From NCBI GenBank assembly GCA_002591705.1, contig PAAB01000003.1, forward strand, positions 1 through 7,230: a stretch of DNA of 7,230 nucleotides, read 5' to 3'. Of the stretch, positions 1-7,230 are shown piece after piece. A model generated the notes under the pieces. The model had not been told where the DNA came from and ran no database searches. It saw nothing but the letters and a program-made list of their open reading frames with translations. Position 1 is the stretch's first letter, and each line of letters starts with the position of its first letter. Both the position numbers and the translations under genes were made by a program. The DNA is from Phycisphaerae bacterium. GTDB lineage: Bacteria > Planctomycetota > Phycisphaerae > Phycisphaerales > SM1A02.

Positions 1-1591
1 CGTTGACCGTCACCAGCAGCATCGTCATGAACCGGTAGCCGCTGGTGTCGGGGACCAGCATCGAGTTGAGGTGCACGAGGAAGTCGGAGAGCGACCCGGG
101 CACGGAGCATCGACTGCGCAGGATGCCGCGGGCGGTGGCCATAAGCATGGCGGCGGCGACACCGTGCCCCATCACGTCGCCGACCGCCACCACCACGGTG
201 TCGTCGTCGGCGTCGATCACGTCGAGGAAGTCGTAGTAGTCGCCCCCGGTCTCGTCGCAGTAGGTGCTGTGGCCGATGATGTCGAGTCCCGCGAGCACCG
301 GGGATGCCGAGGGAAGCAGATTGCGTTGCACCTCCATGGCCAGTGAAAGCGATCGGCGCATCCGCATTCGATCCTGCAGGCCGATCGCCATGTCGTTGAT
401 CTCGTCGGCGAGCTGGGTGTATTCGGGAGCGTGCAGGATGTCCACCCGCGTCTCGAGATCCCCCTGACCGATGCGGCGGACGGCGGTGACCAGCTTCAGC
501 AGCGGCTCCACCAGCCAGCGGGCGGCCAGCATGCCCACGAGGACCGCGAGGATCACCGCGATGCTGCTGGCGATCGAACTGCGGCCGAACTCACGGTCGA
601 TGTTGGCGACGAAGTCCCGCTCGGGCACCACCGTGGCGAGGGTCCAGTCCAGGCCGAGGTCGCTTCCGATGGGCGAGACCTGCAGGTAGTAGCTCTCATC
701 ATCGATGTCGATGTCCCTGCTGGCATCCAGCGCGGACAGGTCCTTGCCGATGAAGGCACCGGCCGCCTTGATCATGGAATTGACCGACTCGGACGCCAGT
801 TTGCGGGAGCGATCGGCGGCGACGACGGAACGTCCTGTGGAGGTGGCCACCATTCGTCCGTCGTCGGTGGCGAGGACCGCAACACCGCTTCGCCCGATGG
901 CGATCGACTGCAGGTAGTCGCCGAGGTCGTCGAGGGTGAAGTCGGCATCGACGACACCACGCAGGGATCCGTCATCGTCGTACATCGGAATGCCGTAGGA
1001 GATGCCCAGCGTGTTGAGCTCGCTGTCTTCCGCCCCGACCCACACGTAGGGTTCAGTCCAGCTCGGCACGCCCGCTGCACGCGGCACGCTGTACCAGGGC
1101 CGGGTGTGCAGGTCGAACTCGAAGGTGCTCGACGGACTCGATGCGATCTGCCCCTGATCGTCGACGCGCCACTCGCTCATGGTGTCGCCATGGGGATCGT
1201 TCTTGAGAGCCCAGTAGTAGTTGCCCTCGGAGTACCGGGCAAACCAGCAGGCCCGACCGTCCTCCGATCCCCACGTGATTGAACTGAGCATGTCGAAGGC
1301 CATCAACTCGTCGATGAACGTCTTTCGCCACGAGGGCAGGTCATCGGGATCCAGCATGCCGGTGAGCAGCAGGTCCCGATTCAGCCTGCAGACCCGGGGC
1401 GGCATCGAGAGCAGGTCGATGACCTTGGTGGACACCATGTCGTGGATCTGCTGGATGTTCTGATCGGCGACCTCGCGGACCGCCGCACGGGACTGCAGGT
1501 TCCAACGGACCAGCAGACCGATCCCGACCAGAAGCACCGGGACCCCCACCATGAGGGGAGCGGAGACCTTGATGGGAAGACGTGAGATCAT
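1..1591 (-). CDS. Membrane sensor phosphatase: dCache-HAMP-SpoIIE/PP2C (C-terminus cut off)
   Basis: Reading the minus strand from the ATG at 1591 gives 530 open residues that run off the left edge. Residues about 8-28 are a hydrophobic TM helix. Residues about 33-325 form a periplasmic dCache-like sensor, with RPWY at 164-167 followed by a WTEPYVW segment and an ISYGIPMYDDDG segment typical of dCache domains. Residues about 338-357 are the second TM helix, followed by a HAMP linker (about 358-411, with EP at 362-363). The catalytic domain begins near MEVQRNLLPS (419-428). It contains GGDYYDF (449-455) and GDVMGHG (471-477), the metal-binding Asp motifs of RsbU/SpoIIE-type Ser/Thr phosphatases; the later acidic motifs lie outside the window. 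By family, it senses an extracytoplasmic ligand and dephosphorylates a cytoplasmic target, usually an anti-sigma-factor antagonist. The ligand and target are unknown. The start is well fixed: an in-frame TGA lies two codons upstream (1595-1597). A purine-rich stretch (AGAGGGAAGGA, 1608-1618) is a rather distant ribosome site, ending 16 nt before the ATG. Confidence 0.9.
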   Translation of the reverse strand, partial: MISRLPIKVSAPLMVGVPVLLVGIGLLVRWNLQSRAAVREVADQNIQQIHDMVSTKVIDLLSMPPRVCRLNRDLLLTGMLDPDDLPSWRKTFIDELMAFDMLSSITWGSEDGRACWFARYSEGNYYWALKNDPHGDTMSEWRVDDQGQIASSPSSTFEFDLHTRPWYSVPRAAGVPSWTEPYVWVGAEDSELNTLGISYGIPMYDDDGSLRGVVDADFTLDDLGDYLQSIAIGRSGVAVLATDDGRMVATSTGRSVVAADRSRKLASESVNSMIKAAGAFIGKDLSALDASRDIDIDDESYYLQVSPIGSDLGLDWTLATVVPERDFVANIDREFGRSSIASSIAVILAVLVGMLAARWLVEPLLKLVTAVRRIGQGDLETRVDILHAPEYTQLADEINDMAIGLQDRMRMRRSLSLAMEVQRNLLPSASPVLAGLDIIGHSTYCDETGGDYYDFLDVIDADDDTVVVAVGDVMGHGVAAAMLMATARGILRSRCSVPGSLSDFLVHLNSMLVPDTSGYRFMTMLLVTVN

Positions 1592-1641
1592 CGTTCAGCA
1601 GTGTACGTCCTTCCCTCTGCAGGATCGAACGCGGACGCAGG
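1592..1641 (-). other. 50-bp gap between typA and the sensor phosphatase
   Basis: This short gap separates two co-directional minus-strand genes. I see no hairpin with a T-run that would stop transcription after typA, so read-through into the phosphatase is plausible. It holds the AGAGGGAAGGA ribosome-site candidate (1608-1618 on the minus strand). No clear -35/-10 pair is visible. Confidence 0.5.
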
Positions 1642-3498
1642 TCAGGTCGCCGACTTCTGACTCCGGGCCAGCTGCTTTCGACGTGTCTCGTCGAGGATCC
1701 TCTTTCGGAGCCGAATCGCATCGGGCGTGATCTCCACGAGTTCATCGTCCTGGATGTACTCGAGAGCCGATTCCAGCGTGATCTCACGGGACGACTTGAG
1801 CACCACGGTGGCTTCCTTGTTCGACTCCCGCACGTTGGAGAAGGCCTTGCCCTTGACGATGTTGACCCCGAGATCGTTGTCCCGCGCGTTTTCACCCACG
1901 ATCTGTCCGGTGTAGACCACATCCTGTGGCTCCACGAAGAGGATGCCGCGCTGGGAAAGATTGATCATCGAGTACGTGGCGGCCTGGCCGTCGGCCGTCG
2001 CGACCATGACGCCGTTGCTTCGCCGGTAGGTCGTCGACCGGGTCGGAGCGTAGCGGACGAAGGTGTGGTACATGACCGCTTCCCCCCCGGTCGCCGTCAG
2101 CAGATGGCTTCGAAGGCCGATGAGTCCGCGGGCGGGAATCTCGCATTCGATGTGCATGCGATCGTTCCGCTGCTCCAGCGACTGGACCTCGCCTCCACGC
2201 GTTCCCAGCAGTTCCATCGCGGCTCCGACGTTCGCCTCGTCGACGTCGATGGTCAGCAGTTCGATCGGCTCGCACGTCACGCCGTCGATGGTCTTCTCGA
2301 TGACCTGCGGTCGCCCCACCGTGAGTTCGTATCCCTCCCTCCGCATGTTCTCGAGCAGGATTCCCAGATGAAGCAGACCACGACCCGACACCTTGAACTC
2401 CTCCGCACCCTCGCCGGGCTCGACCCGAAGGGCGAGATTGCTGCGCAGCTCCCGATCGAGTCGCTCGGCGATCTGGCGGGAGGTGACGAACTGACCGGAG
2501 CGACCGGCGTTCGGTGAGTCGTTGATGCGAAAAAGCATGTGAAGCGTCGGCTCATCGACCGCAATCCGCGCGATCGGGCTGGGCTGCTCCGGACAGGCGA
2601 TCGTATCACCGATCTCGAAGTCGCCCAGACCCTCCACGGCACAGAGATCGCCCACCGACACCAGTTCGGCCGGCACCCGACCGAGATCCTTGAATCGATA
2701 CACCTTCTGGGCACGGGCCGGACGATGTTCGTGCTCGTGACAGACGACGACGGCCTGCCCGGCGGCCAGCGCGCCGGCGAAGACCCGTCCCACGGCGATC
2801 CGACCCGAGTAGGGGGAATAGTCGAGGCTCGCGATCAGCATCTGCAACGGCAGATCGGCGGATCCCTCGGGAGCCGGAAGATGTTCCATGACCGACTCGA
2901 GCAGCGGCTGCATGTCCCCCTCGTGGACGCCTTCCTCGAGGCTGGTCCAGCCGTCGCGACCGGAGGCGTACACGACGGGAAAGTCGAGCCGTTCGTCGCT
3001 CGCGCCCAGCGCCACGAGCAGATCGAACACTTCGTTCAGCACCCCGTCGGGCCGGGCATTCGGCCGGTCGCACTTGTTGATCACGACGATGATCGGGTGA
3101 TCCAGTTCGAGCGCCTTGCCCAGCACGAACCGGGTCTGGGGCATCGGCCCCTCGAAGGCGTCCACCAGCAGCAGCACACCGTCGGCCATCTTCAGGACGC
3201 GTTCGACCTCCCCGCCGAAGTCGGCGTGACCGGGGGTGTCGATGATGTTGATGCGGCAGGTCCGCCCCTGGAAGTCGCCGGACCGCGGACGCCAGGTCAC
3301 GGCACAGTTCTTGGACGTGATGGTGATCCCCCGCTCCTTCTCGAGCGGATCGGAATCCAGAACGCAATCTGCCTCGTCGCGGTTGAGTTCCATGGACCCG
3401 CAATAGGCCAGCATCGAATCGACCAGGGTGGTCTTGCCGTGGTCGACGTGCGCGATGATCGCGAGGTTCCTGAGATCTGGGTCGGCGGTGTGGTTCAT
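1642..3498 (-). CDS. typA: Ribosome-associated translational GTPase TypA/BipA
   Basis: This is a complete 618-residue protein, slightly longer than the usual 600-615 of the family. It belongs to the elongation-factor-like GTPases that bind 70S ribosomes and help ribosome assembly and stress or cold adaptation. All G motifs are visible: G1 AHVDHGKTT (16-24), G2 RGITI (56-60), G3 DTPGHADF (87-94), G4 NKCD (141-144) and a G5-like YASGRDG. EF-G-like domains III and V follow, then the TypA-specific C-terminal domain, including [16 protein letters not shown] and a [15 protein letters not shown] segment. It ends in [17 protein letters not shown] and a basic tail. The G2-G3 spacing is about nine residues longer than I recall for E. 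coli BipA, owing to an insertion around residues 69-80. The ATG at 3498 puts G1 at the usual distance from the N-terminus. The upstream ACCTCCGAGCCGCCC has no real Shine-Dalgarno sequence, which is not unusual in this group. The sensor phosphatase follows after 50 bp. Identity is very secure; the start is good. Confidence 0.97.
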   Translation of the reverse strand: MNHTADPDLRNLAIIAHVDHGKTTLVDSMLAYCGSMELNRDEADCVLDSDPLEKERGITITSKNCAVTWRPRSGDFQGRTCRINIIDTPGHADFGGEVERVLKMADGVLLLVDAFEGPMPQTRFVLGKALELDHPIIVVINKCDRPNARPDGVLNEVFDLLVALGASDERLDFPVVYASGRDGWTSLEEGVHEGDMQPLLESVMEHLPAPEGSADLPLQMLIASLDYSPYSGRIAVGRVFAGALAAGQAVVVCHEHEHRPARAQKVYRFKDLGRVPAELVSVGDLCAVEGLGDFEIGDTIACPEQPSPIARIAVDEPTLHMLFRINDSPNAGRSGQFVTSRQIAERLDRELRSNLALRVEPGEGAEEFKVSGRGLLHLGILLENMRREGYELTVGRPQVIEKTIDGVTCEPIELLTIDVDEANVGAAMELLGTRGGEVQSLEQRNDRMHIECEIPARGLIGLRSHLLTATGGEAVMYHTFVRYAPTRSTTYRRSNGVMVATADGQAATYSMINLSQRGILFVEPQDVVYTGQIVGENARDNDLGVNIVKGKAFSNVRESNKEATVVLKSSREITLESALEYIQDDELVEITPDAIRLRKRILDETRRKQLARSQKSAT

Positions 3499-3608
3499 GG
3501 GCGGCTCGGAGGTGGGCGGGCATGGTATCCGAAAGCCCTCCCGCCGCCTGCGAGGCGATCTGATGGAATCCGCCTTGACTTGCCGCCCCCCTTCAGGATG
3601 ATAAATCC
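3499..3608. promoter_or_regulatory. Divergent intergenic region between typA and the beta-helix gene
   Basis: These 110 bp must hold the promoters for both typA (leftward) and the beta-helix gene (rightward). A perfect short inverted repeat CGCCT-GCG-AGGCG lies at 3545-3557, near the middle, and could be an operator or only a GC-rich chance hairpin. For the rightward gene, TTGACT at 3575-3580 resembles a -35 box. The AT-rich GATAAA (3600-3605), 19 bp downstream, is a poor -10 that would put the transcript start at the start codon, so I do not call an exact promoter. No clear leftward promoter was found. Confidence 0.4.
3595..3598 (+). promoter_or_regulatory. Ribosome binding site of the beta-helix gene
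   Basis: AGGA lies 10 nt before the ATG at 3609, in an otherwise AT-rich stretch (ATGATAAATCC). It supports this ATG, which also places a signal peptide at the very N-terminus of the product. Confidence 0.5.
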
Positions 3609-4787
3609 ATGCGGTTCGAACTCCCCACTGCCCTTGCGATCCCGATCACCTGCACCTGCACCTGCGGCGTCTTCGCCGAGGTGCTTCTGGTCCCGGAGGA
3701 CTATCCGACCATCCAGACCGCCATGGACAACGCCTCCCCCGGAGACATCATCGATCTGGCGGCCGGAACGTGGACGGACCAGATCGTCTGGGGGCTCTCC
3801 GGAGTCACCCTGCGCGGCCGCAACGGGGACGGCTCGACGATCCTCGACGGCATCGATCAGGACTGGAGCCTCGTGGTCTGCTACGGCGACCCCTGCACCA
3901 TCGAGCACATCACCTTCCGCAACGGCAAGGGCTCGAACGTGTTCGGCATCATCCGGGGCGGAGCCATCTACGCTGAATACAGTGAGGTCACCATTACCGA
4001 CTGCGTCTTCGAATCGAACCAGCTCGTGCTGGGCGAGTTCGACTTCACCAGCTGGGGTGGCGCCATCGCAAGCTACAGCGCCCCGATGAACATCGAACGG
4101 TGCGTCTTCACCGGCAACAGTGCCGAAGGATCGGGCGGTGCGATCTATGCGAACTTCGCACCGATCGACGTCCGCAACTGCGAGTTCACCGACAACTCCG
4201 CCCTCCGGACCGGTGGCGGCATCGCCGGAGAATGGGTCGACCTGACGATCGATGACTCCACCTTCCGAAGCAACCACGCAGAGTGGCTCGGTGGCGGCAT
4301 CTATCTGGCAACAGCCGAAGATCAGTCGGCCGGCACGACCAGCACCGTGACCAACTGCCGGTTCGTGCGCAACCACGCCTCCGACGCCGGGTTCGCAATG
4401 GGTGGCGGCATCGCGATCGAATACGCGCAGCTCGTGCGGGTCTCCGATTCCAGCTTCGAGGACAACTACGGATACATCGCCGGGGCGATCCGCGGCGGAA
4501 GCCTCGGAAGCAACGGGTTCGTCGAGACCAGCAATGTCCTGTACTGCGGGAATGCGATCGCCACGAACTGGGGCGAAGTGATCGACGACGGCACCTCCGT
4601 CTTCCAGCAGAGTTGCGACTGTTCGGTCGACGCCGACGGGGACGGAACGGTGGGCGTCGACGATCTCCTGCGGGTGCTGTCGGCCTGGGGATCGTTCGCC
4701 CCGGATGCGGACGTGGACAACGACGGATCGATCGGCGTCGACGACCTCCTGACGGTGATCGCCGGCTGGGGAATCGTCTGCGAATAA
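3609..4787 (+). CDS. Exported right-handed beta-helix protein with C-terminal dockerin-like module
   Basis: The 392-residue product has an N-terminal signal-peptide-like segment with likely cleavage after VFA (21-23). The mature part opens with VPEDYPTIQTAMD, a common start of pectate-lyase-fold beta-helices. Residues about 45-320 form the helix. GG(A/G)I turns lie at 117, 150, 176, 202/203, 228/229 and 265/266, with a variant AGAI at 291. They alternate with (I/V)xx(C/S)xFxxN strands whose F/N pairs are 134/137, 167/170, 193/196, 219/222, 252/255 and 283/286. Cys recurs at the same strand position (132, 165, 191, 250), with Ser at 217 and 281, which suggests a stacked ladder. Residues 341-352 and 368-379 are two 12-residue Ca loops (D341, D343, D345, D352; D368, D370, D372, D379), each followed by LL and ending in WG, as in dockerin type I. 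C336/C338 and C391 flank the module and could clasp it. No catalytic residues are recognisable, so enzyme, adhesin or surface structural roles all remain open. Confidence 0.88.
   Translation: MRFELPTALAIPITCTCTCGVFAEVLLVPEDYPTIQTAMDNASPGDIIDLAAGTWTDQIVWGLSGVTLRGRNGDGSTILDGIDQDWSLVVCYGDPCTIEHITFRNGKGSNVFGIIRGGAIYAEYSEVTITDCVFESNQLVLGEFDFTSWGGAIASYSAPMNIERCVFTGNSAEGSGGAIYANFAPIDVRNCEFTDNSALRTGGGIAGEWVDLTIDDSTFRSNHAEWLGGGIYLATAEDQSAGTTSTVTNCRFVRNHASDAGFAMGGGIAIEYAQLVRVSDSSFEDNYGYIAGAIRGGSLGSNGFVETSNVLYCGNAIATNWGEVIDDGTSVFQQSCDCSVDADGDGTVGVDDLLRVLSAWGSFAPDADVDNDGSIGVDDLLTVIAGWGIVCE
3648..3665 (+). repeat. Three perfect ACCTGC hexamers inside the signal peptide
   Basis: Three tandem in-frame copies of ACCTGC encode Thr-Cys-Thr-Cys-Thr-Cys (residues 14-19) in the signal peptide, just before the predicted cleavage site. 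A unit of six bases keeps the frame, so copy-number change would lengthen or shorten the segment by two residues at a time. No lipobox is formed. Confidence 0.8.
4212..4412 (+). repeat. Three exact GGTGGCGGCATC copies marking beta-helix coils
   Basis: The 12-mer GGTGGCGGCATC occurs exactly at 4212-4223, 4290-4301 and 4401-4412, spaced 78 and 111 bp apart (26 and 37 codons). Each encodes the GGGI turn of a successive coil of the beta-helix. Identity at the DNA level goes slightly beyond what the protein motif needs, consistent with coil duplication or shared codon preference. Confidence 0.7.
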
Positions 4788-4878
4788 AATCCTCCGCAAC
4801 TGTGAGATGGGCCCACCCGGCAACGCATTGAGGCCGAAGGCCCCGTTCGGGGCCCATGCTCGAGCCCGGAGGCCGACG
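4788..4878 (+). other. Intergenic spacer with GC-rich hairpins between the two exported-protein genes
   Basis: This 91-bp spacer contains a strong hairpin GGCCCC-GTTC-GGGGCC (4839-4854). The same bases can pair in other ways: CCGAA (4834-4838) with TTCGG (4846-4850), or ATGGGCCC (4807-4814) with GGGCCCAT (4850-4857). There is no T-run after the stem, so a classical intrinsic terminator is not supported. It could be a processing or stability element, or an attenuator-like structure just before the next ribosome site. GAGGCCGA also occurs twice (4830-4837 and 4869-4876), the second copy overlapping the Shine-Dalgarno sequence. Confidence 0.45.
4868..4872 (+). promoter_or_regulatory. Ribosome binding site that fixes the second exported gene's start
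   Basis: A perfect GGAGG lies six bases before the ATG at 4879. It decides against the longer in-frame ATG at 4807, whose extra 24 residues would put Arg/Pro-rich sequence from the hairpin region in front of the signal peptide. Confidence 0.85.
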
Positions 4879-5724
4879 ATGCGATCAATCACCCAAGTCA
4901 TGGCGAACACCACGCTTGCCTTCACCCTGGTCGGCGGAGCCGCTGCGAATACGGCACCGTTTCCCATTGCCGGAGGAGGCAGCACCTACCTGTCCTCCTT
5001 GATCGGCCCCTGGACCGACGAGGACTGCATCCATTTCGATTCACTCGATCTCGAACTCGAGGATCTGCTGCTGGGACGCTCGGATGAGGTCGGCTGCCTG
5101 CTGGAGGATGAACGATTCACCGATGCGTCCGTCCAGGTCGGACTCGTGCTGACCGATGACGGCTTCACCGCCTCGTTCGGTGGTGCGGGGCATGCGGAGG
5201 GAGCCGAGACCTTCAACCGCCACGACCTTGCAACCGATTTCGAACTCGGATTCCCCACCGACACCCGACTCCGCATCGACTGGACCATGGAGGCCGGGGG
5301 GCTGGGGTCGGCGTGGTTTCAGATGCAGCGACTCGGAGACATCGGAGGCGAACTGGATGCGAGCCCGCCATCGATCGACCATGGCGTAGGCGCCTACGCC
5401 ACTCCCCTCCTGGAACAGGGACATGACGTGCTGTTCATTCCGGCCGGACGATGGCATCTGAGACTGCACTCCAACCATCAGGCGTCCGGCGGATGGGAGG
5501 AGGGCTTCCGGCAGTCATGGGGCGGAAGCACCCACGCCGCGACCATCGTCGCGCTCGGCGACGTCGACGGCGACGAGACGGTCGGCGTGGCGGATCTCCT
5601 CACCGTGATCGGCCGGTGGGGCGCCGTCGATGCGGATGATTCCGAATCGAAACGGGCCGATCTCGACGGCGACGAAACGGTCGGGGCGGCCGATCTTCTG
5701 CGGGTGATCTCGGACTGGGGTTGA
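4879..5724 (+). CDS. Exported protein of unknown function with C-terminal dockerin-like module
   Basis: The 281-residue product starts at an ATG with an ideal Shine-Dalgarno sequence. Residues 1-23 look like a signal peptide: a hydrophobic stretch, then GGAAA with Asn24 as the likely mature N-terminus. Residues about 24-222 are not a domain I recognise. They are rich in Gly and acidic residues, appear largely beta by pattern, and have only two Cys (50 and 73) that could form a disulfide. The C-terminus holds two Ca-loop repeats, with Asp at 228/230/232/239 and 261/263/265/272, each followed by LL and ending in WG. Position 6 of both loops is Glu where dockerin and EF-hand loops normally have Gly. 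Unlike its upstream neighbour, this module has no flanking Cys. The two genes are co-directional, 91 bp apart, and share only the tail, so they may be exported and displayed by the same route. Function is unknown. Confidence 0.8.
   Translation: MRSITQVMANTTLAFTLVGGAAANTAPFPIAGGGSTYLSSLIGPWTDEDCIHFDSLDLELEDLLLGRSDEVGCLLEDERFTDASVQVGLVLTDDGFTASFGGAGHAEGAETFNRHDLATDFELGFPTDTRLRIDWTMEAGGLGSAWFQMQRLGDIGGELDASPPSIDHGVGAYATPLLEQGHDVLFIPAGRWHLRLHSNHQASGGWEEGFRQSWGGSTHAATIVALGDVDGDETVGVADLLTVIGRWGAVDADDSESKRADLDGDETVGAADLLRVISDWG
5563..5699 (+). repeat. Duplicated DNA encoding the two Ca-loop repeats
   Basis: The segments 5563-5600 and 5662-5699 match at 32 of 38 bases with no gap and are offset by 99 bp (33 codons). 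They encode DGDETVG plus the following Asp-Leu-Leu. Three of the six differences are silent or near-silent codon changes, so this looks like an internal duplication of the module half-repeat. Confidence 0.75.
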
Positions 5725-5732
5725 GTCACCCC
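5717..5732. terminator. Possible short hairpin between the convergent stop codons
   Basis: GGGGT (5717-5721) can pair with ACCCC (5728-5732) around a six-base loop that spans the TGA of the exported-protein gene. It sits in the 15-bp gap between convergent genes, where a bidirectional terminator would be expected. The stem is only five pairs and no T-run follows on either strand, so the call is weak. Confidence 0.25.
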
Positions 5733-5739
5733 GACCGGA

Positions 5740-7230
<1,491 letters not shown>

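Noticed and set aside
431..1282. Open frame of 283 codons on the plus strand opposite the sensor phosphatase
   Set aside because: The minus strand reads continuously as dCache and HAMP sequence; the plus-strand product is His/Asp/Gly-rich without motifs.
1582..2517. Open frame of 311 codons on the plus strand opposite the C-terminal part of typA
   Set aside because: It is an antisense shadow of the conserved TypA C-terminal domain, with no motif of its own.
3575..3605. TTGACT ... GATAAA as a sigma-70-type promoter
   Set aside because: The -35 is good, but the -10 matches at only four of six bases, the 19-bp spacer is long, and the transcript would start at the start codon itself.
2539..4089. 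Long open frame (516 codons) on the plus strand across typA and into the next gene
   Set aside because: It is the complement of TypA, whose G motifs are unmistakable. The product shows no family motif and crosses into another gene out of frame.
3609..4787. Calling the beta-helix protein a pectate lyase
   Set aside because: The fold resembles pectate lyases, but I see no catalytic or Ca-site residues of a known lyase family. Most such proteins in this group are of unknown activity.
4839..4854. Intrinsic terminator after the beta-helix gene
   Set aside because: The stem is strong, but the following bases are CATGCTCGAG, with no T-run, so intrinsic termination is not supported.
4807..4878. Longer start at 4807 for the second exported protein
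   Set aside because: It has no Shine-Dalgarno sequence, would be translated through the hairpin, and adds 24 Arg/Pro-rich residues ahead of a good signal peptide. The ATG at 4879 has a perfect GGAGG at six bases.
3495..4985. Long open frame (496 codons) on the minus strand opposite the beta-helix gene
   Set aside because: It is antisense to a gene with clear signal peptide, beta-helix and Ca-loop motifs. Its protein is a Val/Asp/Gly-rich low-complexity mirror without recognisable domains, as expected from strong GC bias at codon position three.

Overview
The window is GC-rich (clearly above 60% by eye) and densely coded, with five genes. No RNA gene, IS element, CRISPR array or phage gene was seen. 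The best pointer to the organism is a pair of exported proteins that end in double dockerin-like Ca-loop modules of the form DxDxDG...DDLL..(A/G)WG. I associate this C-terminal module with Planctomycetota, especially Phycisphaerae, which is an inference from family knowledge. The signal peptides and the GGAI/FxxN beta-helix fit a Gram-negative-type marine PVC bacterium.

Layout, left to right. (1) 1-1591, minus strand: a membrane sensor phosphatase (TM, dCache, TM, HAMP, SpoIIE/PP2C-type phosphatase), cut at its C-terminus by the window edge. (2) 1642-3498, minus: complete ribosome-associated GTPase TypA/BipA. It lies 50 bp upstream of the phosphatase in the same direction, so the two may be co-transcribed. 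(3) 3499-3608: a divergent intergenic region. (4) 3609-4787, plus: exported right-handed beta-helix protein with a C-terminal dockerin-like module. (5) 4879-5724, plus: a second exported protein with an unrecognised N-terminal domain and the same type of C-terminal module. A GC-rich hairpin region separates it from gene 4. (6) 5740-7230, minus: monomeric-type isocitrate dehydrogenase, missing its N-terminal third and converging on gene 5 with only 15 bp between stop codons.

The housekeeping genes (typA, icd) and the sensor phosphatase bracket a two-gene plus-strand cassette of exported proteins. The accessory content is in that cassette: two unrelated N-terminal domains carry the same kind of Ca-binding tail, which suggests a shared surface anchoring, sorting or assembly mechanism. 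The most specific oddity is in icd. A position that normally holds a His contacting the NADP 2'-phosphate is Leu here, while the two partner Arg residues are kept. I see no convincing new multi-gene system; the best candidates for follow-up are the exported pair and the icd cofactor site.
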